From contig NC_133033.1 in assembly GCF_048771995.1 (NCBI RefSeq), forward strand, positions 5,580,501-5,644,500: a DNA stretch of 64,000 nt. Direction: 5' to 3'. The translations under genes were made by a program, and so were the position numbers. Shown here in pieces: positions 18,715 to 33,999 of the stretch (position 1 is the stretch's first letter; the number at the start of each line of letters is the position of its first letter). The notes below the pieces were generated by a model that ran no database searches, was not told the DNA's origin, and saw only the letters and a program-made list of their open reading frames with translations. Source of the DNA: Taeniopygia guttata (lineage: Eukaryota > Chordata > Aves > Passeriformes > Estrildidae).

Positions 18715-21700
18715 CTGAGTTTTTGGAGACTGAGGGAGTTTTTGAGCTCAGACCCAGCTGTGCATTTACTTGATGGGATTGCAATAGCTATTTGGAGATT
18801 TTTGAGAACCCATTAAAGGCTGAAGAGTACCCCAGCACTTTGGATTGCAGGCAGTCTGAGTGCTCTGAATGGATGAAAGACTAGAACTAGACATCTCTAT
18901 TTAAAAAAAAGAAACAACTCTAACCCCACAACAAAATCCAAATGTTCTCAGGATCGAACGAGCCTTTTGTGCTCTGTCCTCTCTATATGCTGCTCAGCTG
19001 TACTTTTCTTATTTTTCTGTGGGAGGACTGTTCCCTTGGCTACCAGTGCTGGCCTCTAATAGTGGGCATTTGAGCACAGGATGAAAATATTGCTCTGTTT
19101 TTCTTTCATTCCTGCAGGAGCAGTGGGAACACAACTGGACAGGTTTCTGGTAGGCAACAGCTCCAGATGATACCACTGAGCCAAGCCAGGTCATTGTGCC
19201 CTGCTGCACCCCTCCCTCCCAGGCACTGCTCCAGGTGATCTCTGTATTCCTGCTGGCCACTGCCTTGTCAGAGAAGTGCTAACAGGAGGTGAGGTCTGGG
19301 GCTTGTTTCTCTGCTCTCCTGCACAGCAGACAGCACAGGCCACCTTCAGCTGCTCCAGCAACAGGTATTTCCTTTCAGCCACACGCAGCAGCAGTGCCCC
19401 ATGTGCACAAGGAGCACAGCCAGCCTCATGCCAGCAGCAGGGCAGGTCACTGCACACACAGCTAATGCCTGGGAGCTCTAAGCAGTGTCTCTTAATCTTG
19501 CTGCCTTTCTATATTAAGGACATTGTTGCTTTGCATTAGAGGAATTAGAATAGTCTTGTCTCCTCTTGAGATCTCAGGGTCCTGCCTTCATTTGCCATTA
19601 TGTGCTCTGTGAAACTTTGTTTCATTAAGGCTTCCTTCCTTCCAGTGACCTTTGCAAAATAACCCTCTCTCTGTAGCCCCTCCGTGGTCTGAGGCTGTTC
19701 TCGTTTAAATTATGCTTCTGTGGAGGAAATCAAATACATCTTTTTCTCTACTTAAATGCCTGGAGCAAACTAATGTTCTCCTGCAGTCATGAAATGCAAC
19801 AAAGGGACCATGATTCCAAGGGCAAGGTGAGGCTTGCAGTTTCTGTGGGAACTAGAGACCAATGTGATGGAAGGGGCAGAAGAGGGAAGCAAGAGCACAG
19901 GTCCACCAGATGAACAGAAATGATTGTACCTTAGACAGAAGTTGAGAAAATGAGGCAATAAATATGAGTGGAGGAAGAGTTGTACACTAGGTAGCTGGGA
20001 ACCTGGTAAGGACTTGAGGTGACTTATAACACAATAACCACTAATTTGGGATTGGGAGAAAAGGAGAAGTCACAAATACAGAAAGGCTCTACTGCTTTTA
20101 TTATTTTCCCCCCATATTTTCTGTGCTGGCCATACCAGGTACAAATATGACCAAACCTGAGAATTCAGGGACATACCTGGTACACAGGTGGATCAATCCC
20201 ATCTTTGCAAGCAGGACTGCTGGCTTTGCCTGCCAGAAAGGCTCAGAGAAGGAAATGTGTGGAGGAGGAACATGGGAAGCATTGGTGCAGGAGCTGCACT
20301 CAGGGCTTAGTTGTACAGGAATTTGCAGTGCACCTGCCTAGCTCAGGAACAGAGGGGAAGTGATTAGCAGGTTGTTTTGCTGAGCCTGTGTGATCTGAAT
20401 TGAAACTGAGCTATAAGGGGCCTTGCAGTTCTACAGTCTGGTTCTCTGTCTCAAGCTAGAATAATCTGTATTTATTATACCTGAAGAGCTGTCTGCTTAA
20501 CCTCTACCAGAGGCTTCAGCCACTGCATTCTTTTTCCTGTGTTACTAAACTTTCCAGCAGATAACTCATTTCCTTGACCACCACAAATACAATGTTGTAA
20601 AAGAATAATATGGAAGCAAGCAAGAACAACCCAGCAGCACAGAAGCAGGAGCCCCAGCACTCTGTGGCCTTCTTAAGCTCTCAAGTACTTATTTTAGTTC
20701 AAGTTGAATGCAGTAGGGTGCTGTTTACAACCAAGTGAAGAACAAGAGCCCTTTCAGCACTCTGGGAAGTGGAGATACAATTCTTCAGCATCAGAGAAGA
20801 TAACTAGCAGGGGGTCAGTATAAAAATGCAGCTCATTGCAATGAGGGAGAGAGGCAGAAAAAATGAGAGTAGCTTCTGGTATTAGTGATAAAGATCACCT
20901 CAGATCTATCTTTCAACTGTGTCGAAGTGTAACTGCTCTTCAGGTTTTATTGTTACTGCTGTCATTGCAATAATATGCTAGAAATGAAATGCTTTGTTTA
21001 CTGATATCACCTGCCATGTGATATGCTGCTATTTTCACACCAGCACCAAGATTGTATCAGAAGTCCCAGCCAGCTGAATAGTACCTGGAATTAGAGGAAA
21101 GCAAATAGTGGAAACCTGCTGCTCCCAGCTTCTGTCCTAGTAGAGATGCTATAATGTGCACTAAATCCTGATTTTGTTTAAAATACTTTTACAGAAAAAT
21201 GAAAGCTCTCCAATGGCCGTGGTCCAATTCCCCAGAAAAAAAGGCATCCAAAGCAGCCTTTCCATTGCTGGCATAGACAGCCCTGCTCTGTCACCTCCCT
21301 GAGAAGCAAAGCTAAAAACTAAACCTGTTGATCTGAATAAACAGCCTGACATGATTTTCCAGTCCTAATCTGGTAATTCCGCCTCTGAAGGTTTGCTTGA
21401 TGAGATGCAATATAGAAGATAAATAGTCCTTTGCAAAGGTTGGTCTACAGGTCATTATTTCAGCCAAAAATTTCCATTTCAAAGGAAATCAGAGGAAATC
21501 CAGTGAAGACCATGTGAAAACAGACTCACCCACCCAGCAGCCCAGTAAAAAGGCTCCTGGTGTGACCCAATGAGTCAGCTCATTTTCTGTCAAGCAACTC
21601 ATTTAGCAGAAGGCTTCAAACCACTTTCACTGAACAATTCTCTTAGATTTCCATGGAATAAAACACCAGATCCCATTTGCACATTTTTTGACATTTTCTT

Positions 21701-24700
21701 TTTGCATTAAAACTCTGAGCTGCCCTTATCAGGTCAGGGTTGCCTTATCACCTTCCCCAGAAAGGCTTCAGTCCTATATGGAACAGAATTAATATTCACT
21801 GCATCCCTCAAGTCTTGGAGCTCGCCATTTAAAATTCCAAGTGCAGCAAACACTAGGAAGGATTGTCAGGATTTTTGTAGCTCCTAAACCCCTTGGCACA
21901 GACCTCCCAAGTACAGCACTGGCCATGGGCTGATCCCTGTGGATGTAGAGACCAACAGCCCCAGTGAGAACACCAGGGGTAACAGACCACTGCTCCCATT
22001 TAGCTCAAGATCACGATTTATTGCCACCAGTTACAAATGCAGCCTAATGAAAAGCAAAACTGCAGAAACACAATTTATCATTGACTCAAAAGAGAAATCA
22101 ATATGTTCATATATATTAGAGGGAGCAATCTCCATTAAAACCAAAGGGATGAGACAACAATGTTCTTCATACTTGCTAGGATCACACTGACTTTTAACAT
22201 TTAAACATTTATGTCAAAAACTGATGGGTTCATACAAGAAATCAGCCCAATCCACCTGCTTTTACTGACTCATGGAAACTTACAGCCAATTACCAGGCCC
22301 TGCTGGGAAGGCACTTTTTCCAAATGTATGTGGAGGCCTGCAAAGAAGAGAAAGGTTTTTGCCTGTGAATGGTTCAGAGTAACCAGAAGATGCAGTGAGG
22401 TTCAATTTGCCCATACTGACACAGTACACTTTGCATTTTCTCATTTAAGGAAACAAAATTGCATTGAGGGGGTTTGTGTTTCCTTGATTGCTAAGAGATT
22501 GAATGGGGGCTGTTTGGGTCAAATGAAAAAAATTTAAATGCAGTGCTTTGTGCAGGTGTCTTTGTTAAAATAAAATAACAATTTAAAATAAATCAAAAGA
22601 AACAGCCTCTAGTCACTAGCAGCCTCTCTGTTTTGTAATCACTTGTGGTTTAAATTACTGAAATGAAAATTTATTGGGATGCCACTTAAAGTAATTTCAC
22701 TGCTTTCCTTCAGGAAGCAAAAAGTAGAAAGAATTAAGCTGGTCAGAGTAAAAATTCTGTCAAAGAAGTCATACACTATCCTGGCTCAACTAGGCCAGTG
22801 AGTGCCCATTTGCACAGCTGCAGTCTGCTCCACATAGCTGCTCATCATAGAGTGGCAAAATCCACTAAAAGAAATTAACTGCAACATTTGCTGCAACAGC
22901 TACATGAGACACTGGTACATTTTGTTACTGAAAACAAGGAACTTTCCAAGTGGCTCTGGTCACAGATTGCATTATGCACATTAAATGTCTGTGGCAGCAG
23001 GAGTACCAGACAGTAGGTGGAGAGAGGAACATGAACTGAGAAAAGGCAGAAAAATTACCTAATACAGCAAAACCACCAGCAGAGACTCACTACCAAGTTC
23101 ACAATGAGCTGGAAGCCATAGGTCTACAAAGGTGTCAACACAACCATTGCTTCTCACACTACACAATCTATAAAGTACCTATGGCAGTCCTGAGGAGAAA
23201 AGTAGAAATGTGTTAACTAAGGAACACAAGGAAGGTTTGAAGAAGTCATCTCAAACTATGATGTCAAAGTACTACTTTTACATTTGCTGGTATCTCAGAG
23301 AAAACACTCTGGGAAGGAAAATCTTCTGTACTCAGAAGGTTACTCCAATGACCCTGGAGTACAAGCAAAGATTGATGTTCAAAGTAGAGGGAGGGCCCTG
23401 AGCACCACTTTCAGCTTTGGAAATTCGAAGTTACCTTATAGCTTGTGGTAGTTTGGAAGAAAATCCTGAAAAACTTGTTAAAACCAGGCATAACTAAGTA
23501 AAAAGTATGTTCTTTGTTTTCTTTTTTGTGTCTTTAGCTCTGGTTCTGATAAACCACTGAAATGTTTAAGCCTGTGCTTTGACAGAATGTGCCAGACTCA
23601 CCCCTGCACAGGTAGGCTTACAAAGCATCTGGAGAGCTGTGAGCTGGGTGCTGCCTTGTTGTGCAAAGCCAGGACTCACCAAGTATCTCCTGCCTCCCGT
23701 CCTGGCCATTCTGTGCTGCAGGTTTGGCCCCAAGTGCTACTCACAAGCTAAGCCACAAAATGCTGCAGCGCTGCCCTTGACACAAGGAGAAGACAAACTT
23801 CTTTGTGCCCACATCAAAGAGATGTGGGGACATTCACACCTAAACTTGCAGAGGAGTCATCCTGAAGGATATAAACACATTTTTTATTACTCTGTACATA
23901 AAAACATTGCATCTAATTGAAAATGTTCTATCTAAAAGAAATGTTCTGTCACTTTCTGCAAATCAATGGAAGTCGGAGTAAACCCATCTGTTTTAATCTC
24001 TGGGACTAATGCTGCTTCCTCTCTTTCATTAACATGTGTTTATCCTGCTCTCCCTTGCACGGGAAATGCAGCAACCCTGAACTTTGATTAGGAGTAATCA
24101 GAAAACATCCACACCTGCATGTAGGCAGTGGGAGGCTTTTCAACTGGAAATGGATTTTGAGAACATAATGTCTCTGTTTTGAAAGGGCAAATGCACCTTT
24201 CAAGGAATACAAGCAATAAAAACCATTAAGTATTGTGTTTCTTCAAGGATAGTAATGCTATCATAGAATCAAGTGCCTTAATTGCTGAAGTGATTAATTT
24301 CTGCTCTTCAGAATTAAATATATTCAATGTTACTAAAGAAGTCCTGGAGAGTTTTTCATAAGCTGGATGATAGCACAGCCAGTGCTTATCATCTGTCCAA
24401 AACAAGGTGTCCTTTTTCTTGTCCATTTTAGGTTCAAGAGAAAGGTGCAAGGACTGTGGTGGGGGGACCTGCAGTGACACTAAAGCAGCCCAAGCAGCAC
24501 TGCAGCAGGGCAGGCCGTGGAGGAGCAGGGTGATTTCTGCTGGAGAAAGCAGCCTGGCAGGGAAGCAGTGCCTAACTGAGATAAGTGGTTTTTATTCATT
24601 CTGTTTCTGAGTCTTTACTATCTTTAATGCCTTTTGAAATAAAGATTTTGGAAGCAAAGTCCTCCCTGATGGTATAACTTTCCTCATCTTTCGGTTAAAT

Positions 24701-24889
24701 TCTAAGGATGTTTCTGCTCCTCATTTGTCAGGTTTTCCTCCCAGGAAAGAGGGAGGAAGGCAAGATTTACTACTCCCATAACACCTAAATATAAACTGTA
24801 ATTAGATTTATAAACAACATCTACAGACCTATTTCATAAGCTATAAAAAGCTTTGCAAAGTACATCTGTGCACTTCTGTTTCCTTTTCA

Positions 24890-25036
24890 TAGTCTTTCAC
24901 CTCTGCTTCTATTTCCCTAAATAGAAAGATAATAGTATTAATCTATTCCTTGGGGCTTTTGTGAAGATTCACAATTAATATTTATGCAGTAAAATGGAAT
25001 AAATGCTGTATAAGTGCTGAGCATCATTATTGTTCT
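24890..25036 (+). mobile_element. MIR-type SINE remnant
   Basis: The order CACCTCTGCTTCTATTTCCC, a degenerate aaaatggggataat-like piece, gtgaagattcacaattaat and finally tgctgtataagtgctgagc + atcattattgtt follows the MIR core and tail (CTGTTTCCCCATCTGTAAAA ... GTGAGGATTAA ... GCTATATAAGTGCTAAGTAT). Strongly diverged, as expected of an element that old. The family was judged from memory. Confidence 0.6.
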
Positions 25037-28000
25037 CTTTCTCTCTTCATTAGCACATCATGTACATGCCAAGTAGAACAGATAAACACAGAAATTAGCT
25101 GCCCTCAAAGTCGGGCATGAGAAAGGTAATACGACTGCTACAGAACCATTAATTAAAAATGTTTGCTGTGGCTGACATCTTTGGCTAACAAAACAACCCT
25201 CTGAGATTTAAAAAATTAAATATGGTTTTTTACTCATTTGAGCAAGTCCTGTCTGCAGCAAAGAAGTTCTGGGAATATTTTCAAATTAAATACGGTGCAT
25301 ATATTCTCACAGCAGCTGCATCTTAAACAGGAATCCAACTGAAGCAGCAAGTAGGTTTTGCATTCTAAAACCTGAAAACCTCAGTGATTCTTTCCAGATG
25401 TCATTTATTTTGTTTTCTTATTATATGTGTGTTTTCCAAAGCACAGCTCACATGGAACTGACTCCACTGTTGCAATTACTATAGTAGCCAAACCCCATTT
25501 CCACAGGTTTTTGTTGCAGGAATTTGGATTAGTCCCAAAATGATCAGGACTTCTCATTTATCCATCTCAGGACTTCTGATATGCATCTCAGACCATGCTG
25601 GCCTGCAGAGCTGAGGTGGCCATGCCCTTCAGAGCAGTAAGGTTTTGCAGAGATAACCTCAAAGATTTTCTCTCTAGGAATATCTGGCTGCCTGATTGAA
25701 TATAATTAACCCTGACACAGCTATTTAAAATGTATTGAACCATTTCATGTTCTCAGCATTTGCACTTCAGGATTATCCTAAAGGAAAAGGAGGAAGGATT
25801 CATCGTGAATGCTGTCAACTAATTTGCTTGATCTTTTCCTTTCAAGAGGAATAATTGCCAATGAGAAGCAGGGGAAACTGCAAATGGTGTGTAAAAATAA
25901 GTGTAATATGCAGCTATAAATTAAAATGTCCATTTGCCATGCATAAGAGCTAGTAAAAGAAACTCAGTGAAGCAGGACAGCTTTGCTCTCATCAAAATCA
26001 GAGCAGAATCTACCTGTCAAAAAACTAAATATTCTTTGTTCAAGCAGACCATTACACTGCTTTTTACACACTCTTTGCATTTCCTAACCACTCCTTAAAG
26101 CTCTTCTCTGTGACAATCCATAGCAATCCTTAACTAGAACTGCAGACTGCAAGGAGTCTCTATCAATTAACAACATTGCTACCAAATAGCAATGAAGGAG
26201 AAAAACCCTTTAAAAAATGAGACACTCAGTGTGGCAGCAATTGTTAACTGCAGGTGCCCTGCAGGACTCTCAGAGGAATCCAAAATGGAAATCCATGTGT
26301 TATAGTCCCCACCTGATGCTGGGAGAGACACTGCCTTTAGCACATATTTGCTGTGTTGTACCTATTTTCCCTGCACAGCAGGGTTTGGGTTGGGAATAAT
26401 GGATTGGGTGGGGAGTTATGGCTGATGTAAACTTAAAACTACCTTTGCTCCTATTTAATTTTTTAAAAAATTGTGAACAGTGTATGAGTCCACCTTACAG
26501 GAGCACAGAAGGTGAGTGGTGCTAGAAGCTGTGATGAGAGGGAGGGAGGACATGCTGCTTAAATGCCATGGCTGGTGCAAGCCTAATGCCAAAAGAAGAT
26601 GGTAAGACAAGGGGACCTGGAAGAGCCTGGGAGCAGGAATGTATAATGAAGTTACTGCATGAACAGGATGAAATAACTAAAAGTCATAAGAGTCACAGAA
26701 ATCATGCTAAAGAAACTGGAGCAGTGAACTTTGGCTCCTAAGCTTCTTAATGTGTCCTTACCTATCCCAGTATCACTGATTCTCATTTGCATAAAATGCT
26801 TTATCTTATAACAGCAAATTATTTGCCAGCTGGCCTCTGCATCTGCTTCCTGGTCATTTGGGTTAATGGCATTTACGACTTTTCTTTAAAGAAATTGTTG
26901 TTGCAGCTTTCCCATGGTGCCAAAAGAAAAATATTTGTTGTTCTTCATGCTATCATTTTTAAAAGTCTAAGTTGTTTTTTGATTTGCTTAAACTGAGAAT
27001 ATGAGTAGCAAAAGAGAATTAAATTTGCATTGCATAAAATAAAGATGAAAGCACTTTGGTGGAGTCTTGATATACACTTAGGAAGCATTTTTAAAATACC
27101 CATGTTCCCAAAATGTACATTTACACATTGAAGATCAGTTGCTTGTTCAAAGGATAATTTATTATAATTTATACGGTTTGGCTCCTGAAATAATCTGTTT
27201 TCTTCTTCCTGTAAGTTTCTAGATTATCTGAAAGGATCAGAGTAAGATGTTTGTTCCAGTGGATGTAGTCATCCACTATCATAAGCTTTCTTGTGCCTCT
27301 GGATAAGAATTTTATGCCCAACATTAAAGATGGTCCCATTTTTAGATAACTTGCAACAGCTCTTTTCCTTTGGAGGGTGCTGGGCCAGTTCCATAGGAGG
27401 ACTGCACATGGTCTGTACATAATCTGGCAGATCCATTAACATCCTGTTAATTAGAGCTGCTTTTGTAAATTTGGGAATAAAGAAGCCTAGTCTGTCTCAC
27501 TGAAATACCAGATACTGTAGCTTACCCATTATTTGTGCTTTAAGTTCTTTATTTCATCCTGGTGATGAAGAGTACAATGTTCATCACAAATCCAAACAAA
27601 CATGGAGAATTTAGGTATCAAGAGCCAGTGGCCTGGTGTACTGAGGGAGGCAACAGGAGAGCAGCTGTCTGTGGTGGGTGTGCAGTGCCCGGCTGTACAC
27701 TTGGATGCCTTCTCTTGTAATCCTCTGGCACATCAGAATGGCTCTTTCAGCTTTTTAATCAGCAGTAAAATAGAGAGACAATTCAATTTGTTAATTGTCT
27801 GGGAAGAAGAAGAAAACAACATTGCTACAATTTTGTTGAACAATTTTGTTTTCATGATCTCCATATCCGTATTGCTGATTAATTCACATTTCCAGCTGCC
27901 CTTCACATTTGCCATGAATTTACTTCACTCTCATAATTTTGTACCTTTTAAAATTTGATTTGACTGGAGCAATTTTTTTCTCAGCTAATTCTGATTGTTT

Positions 28001-31000
28001 CTAATTTGGAAGGCAAAGGCAGATATGGCTTAGCATGACATTAATATCCCTCAACATTCTTCAGTTTTCATTTGACCACTGGAGAATTATTTAGTGGCTG
28101 AATGTCAGGTTTTAATGAAATGGTTTTTCTGGAAAAAACTGTTTTAGTTCAGTCCTTTACCCTTCTGAGCCACATAAATAAAGCTGGAGAACTGAACTGC
28201 TATTTGAAAACTGGTTACTGGAAGACAAGATGTGTACAATGGCAGTTCACATACTTTTCTCATTGCTTAAAAATCACATGGTGTTCAAACTTGCAGCATT
28301 GTGCTATCCCAAACACTAAGACATTGGGATTATATTCTGGAATTGTGCTGAGGGACCTTTAATAAACATCAGTTTCCTTGATAATTGGTACACATAATTA
28401 GATTATATTTCATTTAAAGAAAGCACCTAGCAAGAAAAAGTCTCACTCCAATCACATTAATTCATACTAAGCAAGATTTTTAATTACATCCAGGTATCTG
28501 GAGATGCAGCAAAGTGCTTAATTCACATGGTCTAGTGGAGAAGCAAGCTACAGTCAGTTTTATAAACCTCACTTCAACTTCCTTAAGACCAATTCATCTT
28601 TCTTTTCTCTTCTGCTCTCTCCTGAGCACTCCTAGCCTGTGTTTCAAGCTGGCTGTGAGCCATACCCCACAGTCCTGAAGCTGAGAAAATGCAGATATCA
28701 GCCCAGACTCAGGGCTTTGCTAAACCATTGTTTGGAGATGGTATTTTCTTAGCAAGCAGAGTGAGATCATGTCTGCTCATAAAAAAATTGTAGGCACACC
28801 ATTGGATTCAAGGTAATGTCAATTAATCCTCAAAATTGCTGGCACACAGAGTGAAGCAGAGATTAAAAGCAAATATGGCCTTAATGCACTGTTATGAGTT
28901 GTGCTGCTCAGGGCTTGGCAAATGTTCCCATCCAGAAAACCTCCAGGGATTCTACTTATCCTGCCTATCAGGCCCAGGACCATAAATCATTACACTAGAA
29001 ATAAGGAACACTGGAAAACATAAACATTATTTAACAGTGTAGAGCTGTTTCTCCAGAGAAAAAAGAGTTGCTACAAGGATGAAAAACAATTTATTGTTGT
29101 TTTGGATTTGGGATGTACTTTTGCCACAGCAAACCAAACTTGGGGGACCATGTGTATACAGAAAATTTTAGTGAGTCAACTTAGTGCCAGCTTCCTTTCA
29201 TTTTCCTTAGCCTGCTATGCTAACTCCAGGCCCCAGCTATGGATTGTACTGCTCTGGAGTCTCTGGAGAACACTTCTAAATGTGGCAGATAGGTGGGAAA
29301 CAGGGTTTGATTCTCCAACTCCACCTTCATCCTGGCTAGACATAATCCCCTGCTAATGTGCCCCAGGGTATTTTCCAGGGCTGGCCTTGCACTGGAGAGC
29401 ACAGAGCAGAAAATGTCATCTCTCCAAGTGAAAACAAGGACTAAATGTTTCTCAGTTTACTTATGTGAGCAGCAGAGCCCCTAGGTAATTAGGAGTTTGG
29501 TGGGTTCTCATTCTGAAGGGTTTAATGGATATTAGTGATGTTGAGGAATGCTGCTTTGAATAGTAAACACCATTGGAACTGTTTATCAACAAAACAATCT
29601 AGATCAGACACAGAGGATTAAAAATATCCAAAACAGTTTATGAAGTACTACTGGGTAAGAGACATTGCTTGAAAAACACAAGAATCACAGGGGAAAGCTA
29701 TTATACACATTATTAGCTTATGGAATTTGATCTTTAGGTATAATTTAATGCCTTTGTGAGGCATTCAATAATACTTTAGTACTGTTAATGCCACCATATT
29801 TCATCAGTTTGCCCACTAACAATTATATGGTAACACAGAAAACACATGTCCTGTAATTTTTCATTTTTATATCTTCTAAATCTATATTCATATAGGTGCC
29901 TTCTTTAAAGTCTTTAGATAGGAAAGTAAGAACAACATTATGGATTATCTTAAGTGAGACCAAGCTGGTCACAGCTTTTACTTTACTTCTTTTCCCCAAG
30001 TATTTTTTTATTGTTGCCTACACCATTTACCAATCACAACTAAAGCAGTCTTAAGCCACCCCTGAGGAGATAAAATGCCACCCCTGCTTACACAAGATGT
30101 TTACAAAAGTAATGAGAATTTTGAGTATCTGGTTTTGTCTTTGGGGTTTGGCCATGGGTAAGATCCCTAACATGGAAATTTGCATACCCTCCCTACCAAA
30201 AAATATGCAGTATCTTTCTTTTTTATTTTCTAGAAAAAATGTTTGTTATAAATCTTGGATTAAGGTGTGGCCACAAACAAATTTGGGAAGGTGAAGTAAT
30301 TGCTGTTTGCTGTAAGTAATTGCTTCTTGTTACAATTACCATAACAATTAATGTAATTCTCTATAATACCATTGGGAATAATAAAGTTAGTGGAGAAAAG
30401 CAAACAAACACTTTTGTCTGCTCTGGAAAACAGATTAGTACCAAACCTGCCTTGTTATATGGACAGCAGGAGAGCTGCATCATTCTTATCACTTCACTTT
30501 CTTACTTTTAAATGCTTGGCTTAGTCAAAGTCATGAGAGACAATTAGGTTTTTGTCACTTAGCAACCATAACAGGCTTCATGAGCAAAGCAATTTGCAAC
30601 AGACAGTACTTGACTACTAAACCTTACCACCACAGCACATCTACAGCCACTCACTCCTGTTTGAAATGAGGGAGTCTGGGCATAGAAAAACAACCAAAAC
30701 ACCTTTCAAAAAAAGTGTTTGCATTCCATTTCTCAAGCTACTTAGAGGAACTTTGTCTTCCCCTGATTTCCCACCATCCCATCACCCTTACAGAAGAGGT
30801 TTTAAAGAAGTCCTTGAGACAGGAAGGACACAAGGGAGCACCTAAGGCTGTCTCAAGGCATCTCAGTGCTAGTGCCACCCAAACCAACTGCAGTGAAACA
30901 CCTGTGTACCATGGATATCACAGTGGACCTCTCCTTCTGTGTGTTCACTTGCATCACTTCAGTGCTTTCGAGTTTCAAGTAGGTACTTAGGATGTCCTTG

Positions 31001-33999
31001 GATGAATAGGAAGTCTTGAATGAAAATATGACAAAATGAAATAATGAAAAATTACTGTAATTCTACATTCCTTGTAAATGATGGGACTTCGGGTCTTCAA
31101 CAGTGGTAGACAAATCAAATATTGGTGACAAAAATATCACATCTTTTTATAAAAGTACTTCAAGTAACTCTGTTGTAGAAGGATCACAATATGTAGTTAA
31201 GACTCAAGGCCTAATTCTGGTATTGATTGGAGCCATTCACACCATGGGCTCTCAAAGACTCAATTTAAGCAGGGCAGCAATAGGCACATTCTCCTTTCAC
31301 CTCTGACCTGATGAAAGCACTCTTGACTCACTTTCAACACAATCTTGAACAATGTTTGATGGATATTACAGGAGCTCCCAATGGAAGCAGAAGCCCAGCG
31401 TGGCTGGTCTCAGAACACCGATGGATGAAGAGAATTTTACTCTGATATTCCAGCATCCAGCTAAACCATTCAGTTCTGGAAGACTGAATGGATGTAGCTG
31501 AAAATCACAGTAGCCAAGTATTTCTCATTACTTTTTGCTGCTGAAATTGCTATGGAAAATGGAGGAAATTACTTTGGCTGGGGCATGCAATGCTTGCCTA
31601 GAAGTCCTTAAGTGTTTTGTTCAGCCCCAGTACACAGAAAATAAAAACGTCTGAACAAATTTATTGAGGGTTTAGTTCTCTGTTTGTCACACTTGACAGC
31701 AAATCTTTGACTCCCTGGAGATTGGTGCTGCTGTGTGGGGAAGAGCAGCTCTCTCTTGCCACACCACCCTGCCTAATCTCTGGCACTGGTGATCTGCTTA
31801 TTAATCATTGCTGGGAGATCCAGCTTTACAGACATCATCTGCAGGGATGCAGCAGAAAGGGAATCAACAGAGGAAAAGTGGAACCTGCAGCTATGGGGCC
31901 TTGGCAGCTGAAGAGCAACTGTCTCCCCTCAAAGCAGCCCCTGTGATAGCAGTGTCACAGAAGTCCACATTCACCTGAATTAGTACAAGTTCCAGCAACA
32001 GTCTCGGTATATTAGACATTATGTTAACTATGTTCTATAGAGAAATAAAATTACATTTAAACTGTCTCTAATAATGTAAGTGCACCATGAAACTACTATA
32101 AATCCTTATGCTAAAATAAGCAACTAAATTTGCGATATTTTTGCTTTAAGAAATACTATTCTTTTTTTAACTTATACTTCTCTTTAACACAAAATAATAG
32201 GCAACCACAGATCTAATTGTCAGACTTAATTTATGCTTAATGACATTTGAAGTCTGCTCCTTAACTTCCAGAGAAATGGAAATTAATTTCCTCATATTTC
32301 CTTCCATTCCTTTCTTAAGCATGTGCAGCATTCCTGTCTCCTAAAGATTTACCCTTTAGAAGGCTGTTATGTGCCTTAAATACTGGGGGATCCTACTCTT
32401 CCTAGTCATTAGATTGGAAAGCCTATGTATTTGTAAAAATATTCATATTCCAAACCTGTTTCAAGACATACCTTATATATATCTAGGTGATCTTAGATTC
32501 TGAAAGTTACCTGGGATTAGTCTAATATTTTCCAGCCAAACCCCAGAGTTTTAGATACTGAAATGAACACGGTATACCTGAAAGAGAAGAACAAATTGGA
32601 AAAGTGTAAATGTTAGGGGTGGTATGACCCAGAATCCAAAACTTCAAATACTTTTTCCTGAATCATTTTATTCTGTGAGACTTGAAACCTACACAAACAC
32701 CATTTTCTCCTGAGGCAGGAAGAATTTGAAATCTGGAAGGCTGAAAAATAACTTTCCCAAAAACCTTTCTCTCACATCTCTGCTGCCGTGTTAGACACTA
32801 GAGAAAGTACAGGACTGTGTGAAGGCCTGGATGTGAGCACCTGACAGTGCCATGCTCCTGGGTGACCTGCCACTTTAGCAAGTCACAGGGTGACTGCTGA
32901 GCAGGGCAGCCTGAGATCTGGCAGCTGCAGAAGGAAACATGGGAACAACCTCACTGAGTTCTTTGCTACAGCAGCACACCTGGATCAATAAGCCCTGGGT
33001 GGAGAATGGCATTGTCTTACATGGTCCTTCCTTTCCCATTTCTTTGTGTGCTTTTCAAACAGCACAAGGAAACAGATGGTCTATCCCTGGCATTGCACAT
33101 CACAATTTTGCCCAGACAAGCCTGAGGTACAGAACTTTTTGCAGGTTATGATGAAGCTGGACATGGCTATCTATTAGCCAGTGTCCTTGACAGGATATAT
33201 CCATACAATTTCAAATATTTTGTCTGTAGTGTAAATGACCAGACAGAACAACGCCTTCCACAGGTTTTCTGTTCTCAGAGTCCTTTCTAACTCCATCTTT
33301 TGGAGTAAACTTTTTTTACTGTTCATGCTTGCTGCTCCTGTCTATTTTCCTTTGCCTGAATGTTACCACATGGGACAAGCAATGCATGCTGAGTACTGCT
33401 TAGATACAGCCCAGTGATCTGCCAGTGAATTCCTTCTGTGGGTGTTTGAATTCCCCAAGACTAACTTACAGATTTAATTTAGTCCTATTATATCACTGAA
33501 ATAGAATTCTGCACTTTCATTTTTCTCTGTCCTGGGATATCTTATGCTTCCTTATGCTATTCCCAAAAGCAGCTGCACAGGACATCATGTTTTGTGATGA
33601 TTTTATTTTTGGCTGGCTCATAATTAACTGTTAGCTGGTGAGTTAAAGTATTATTCCACATGCCTTGTCTGAGACTACAGACTGACTGTGCAGTACTTTA
33701 CCATTTTTAAGAAATTATTATTTAAGATATTGTGATATTCTGAATAGCTTAGAAAATTACTTTGTTTGACTTTATTACGTGCTACCACTGAGGACTCTTC
33801 AGGCTCCTCACACTACCTGCTGTTGCTAAGCTGATAAATATGAAACACTGCCTGTTGATAAACCTGCATTTGTCTCAAGTGGAACAAGCTCTCCAGTTGT
33901 GACGTATTAGAGGGATCTTGACGCCAACTGCCACCCATTAACGTGCTAATCAGCAGCAAGGGGAAGAGGCAGAGCCAAAACCACAGACCCAAAACTTCA

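Noticed and set aside
18421-18784. Cys-Val repeat open frames
   Set aside because: Translation artefacts of the (CA)30 microsatellite.
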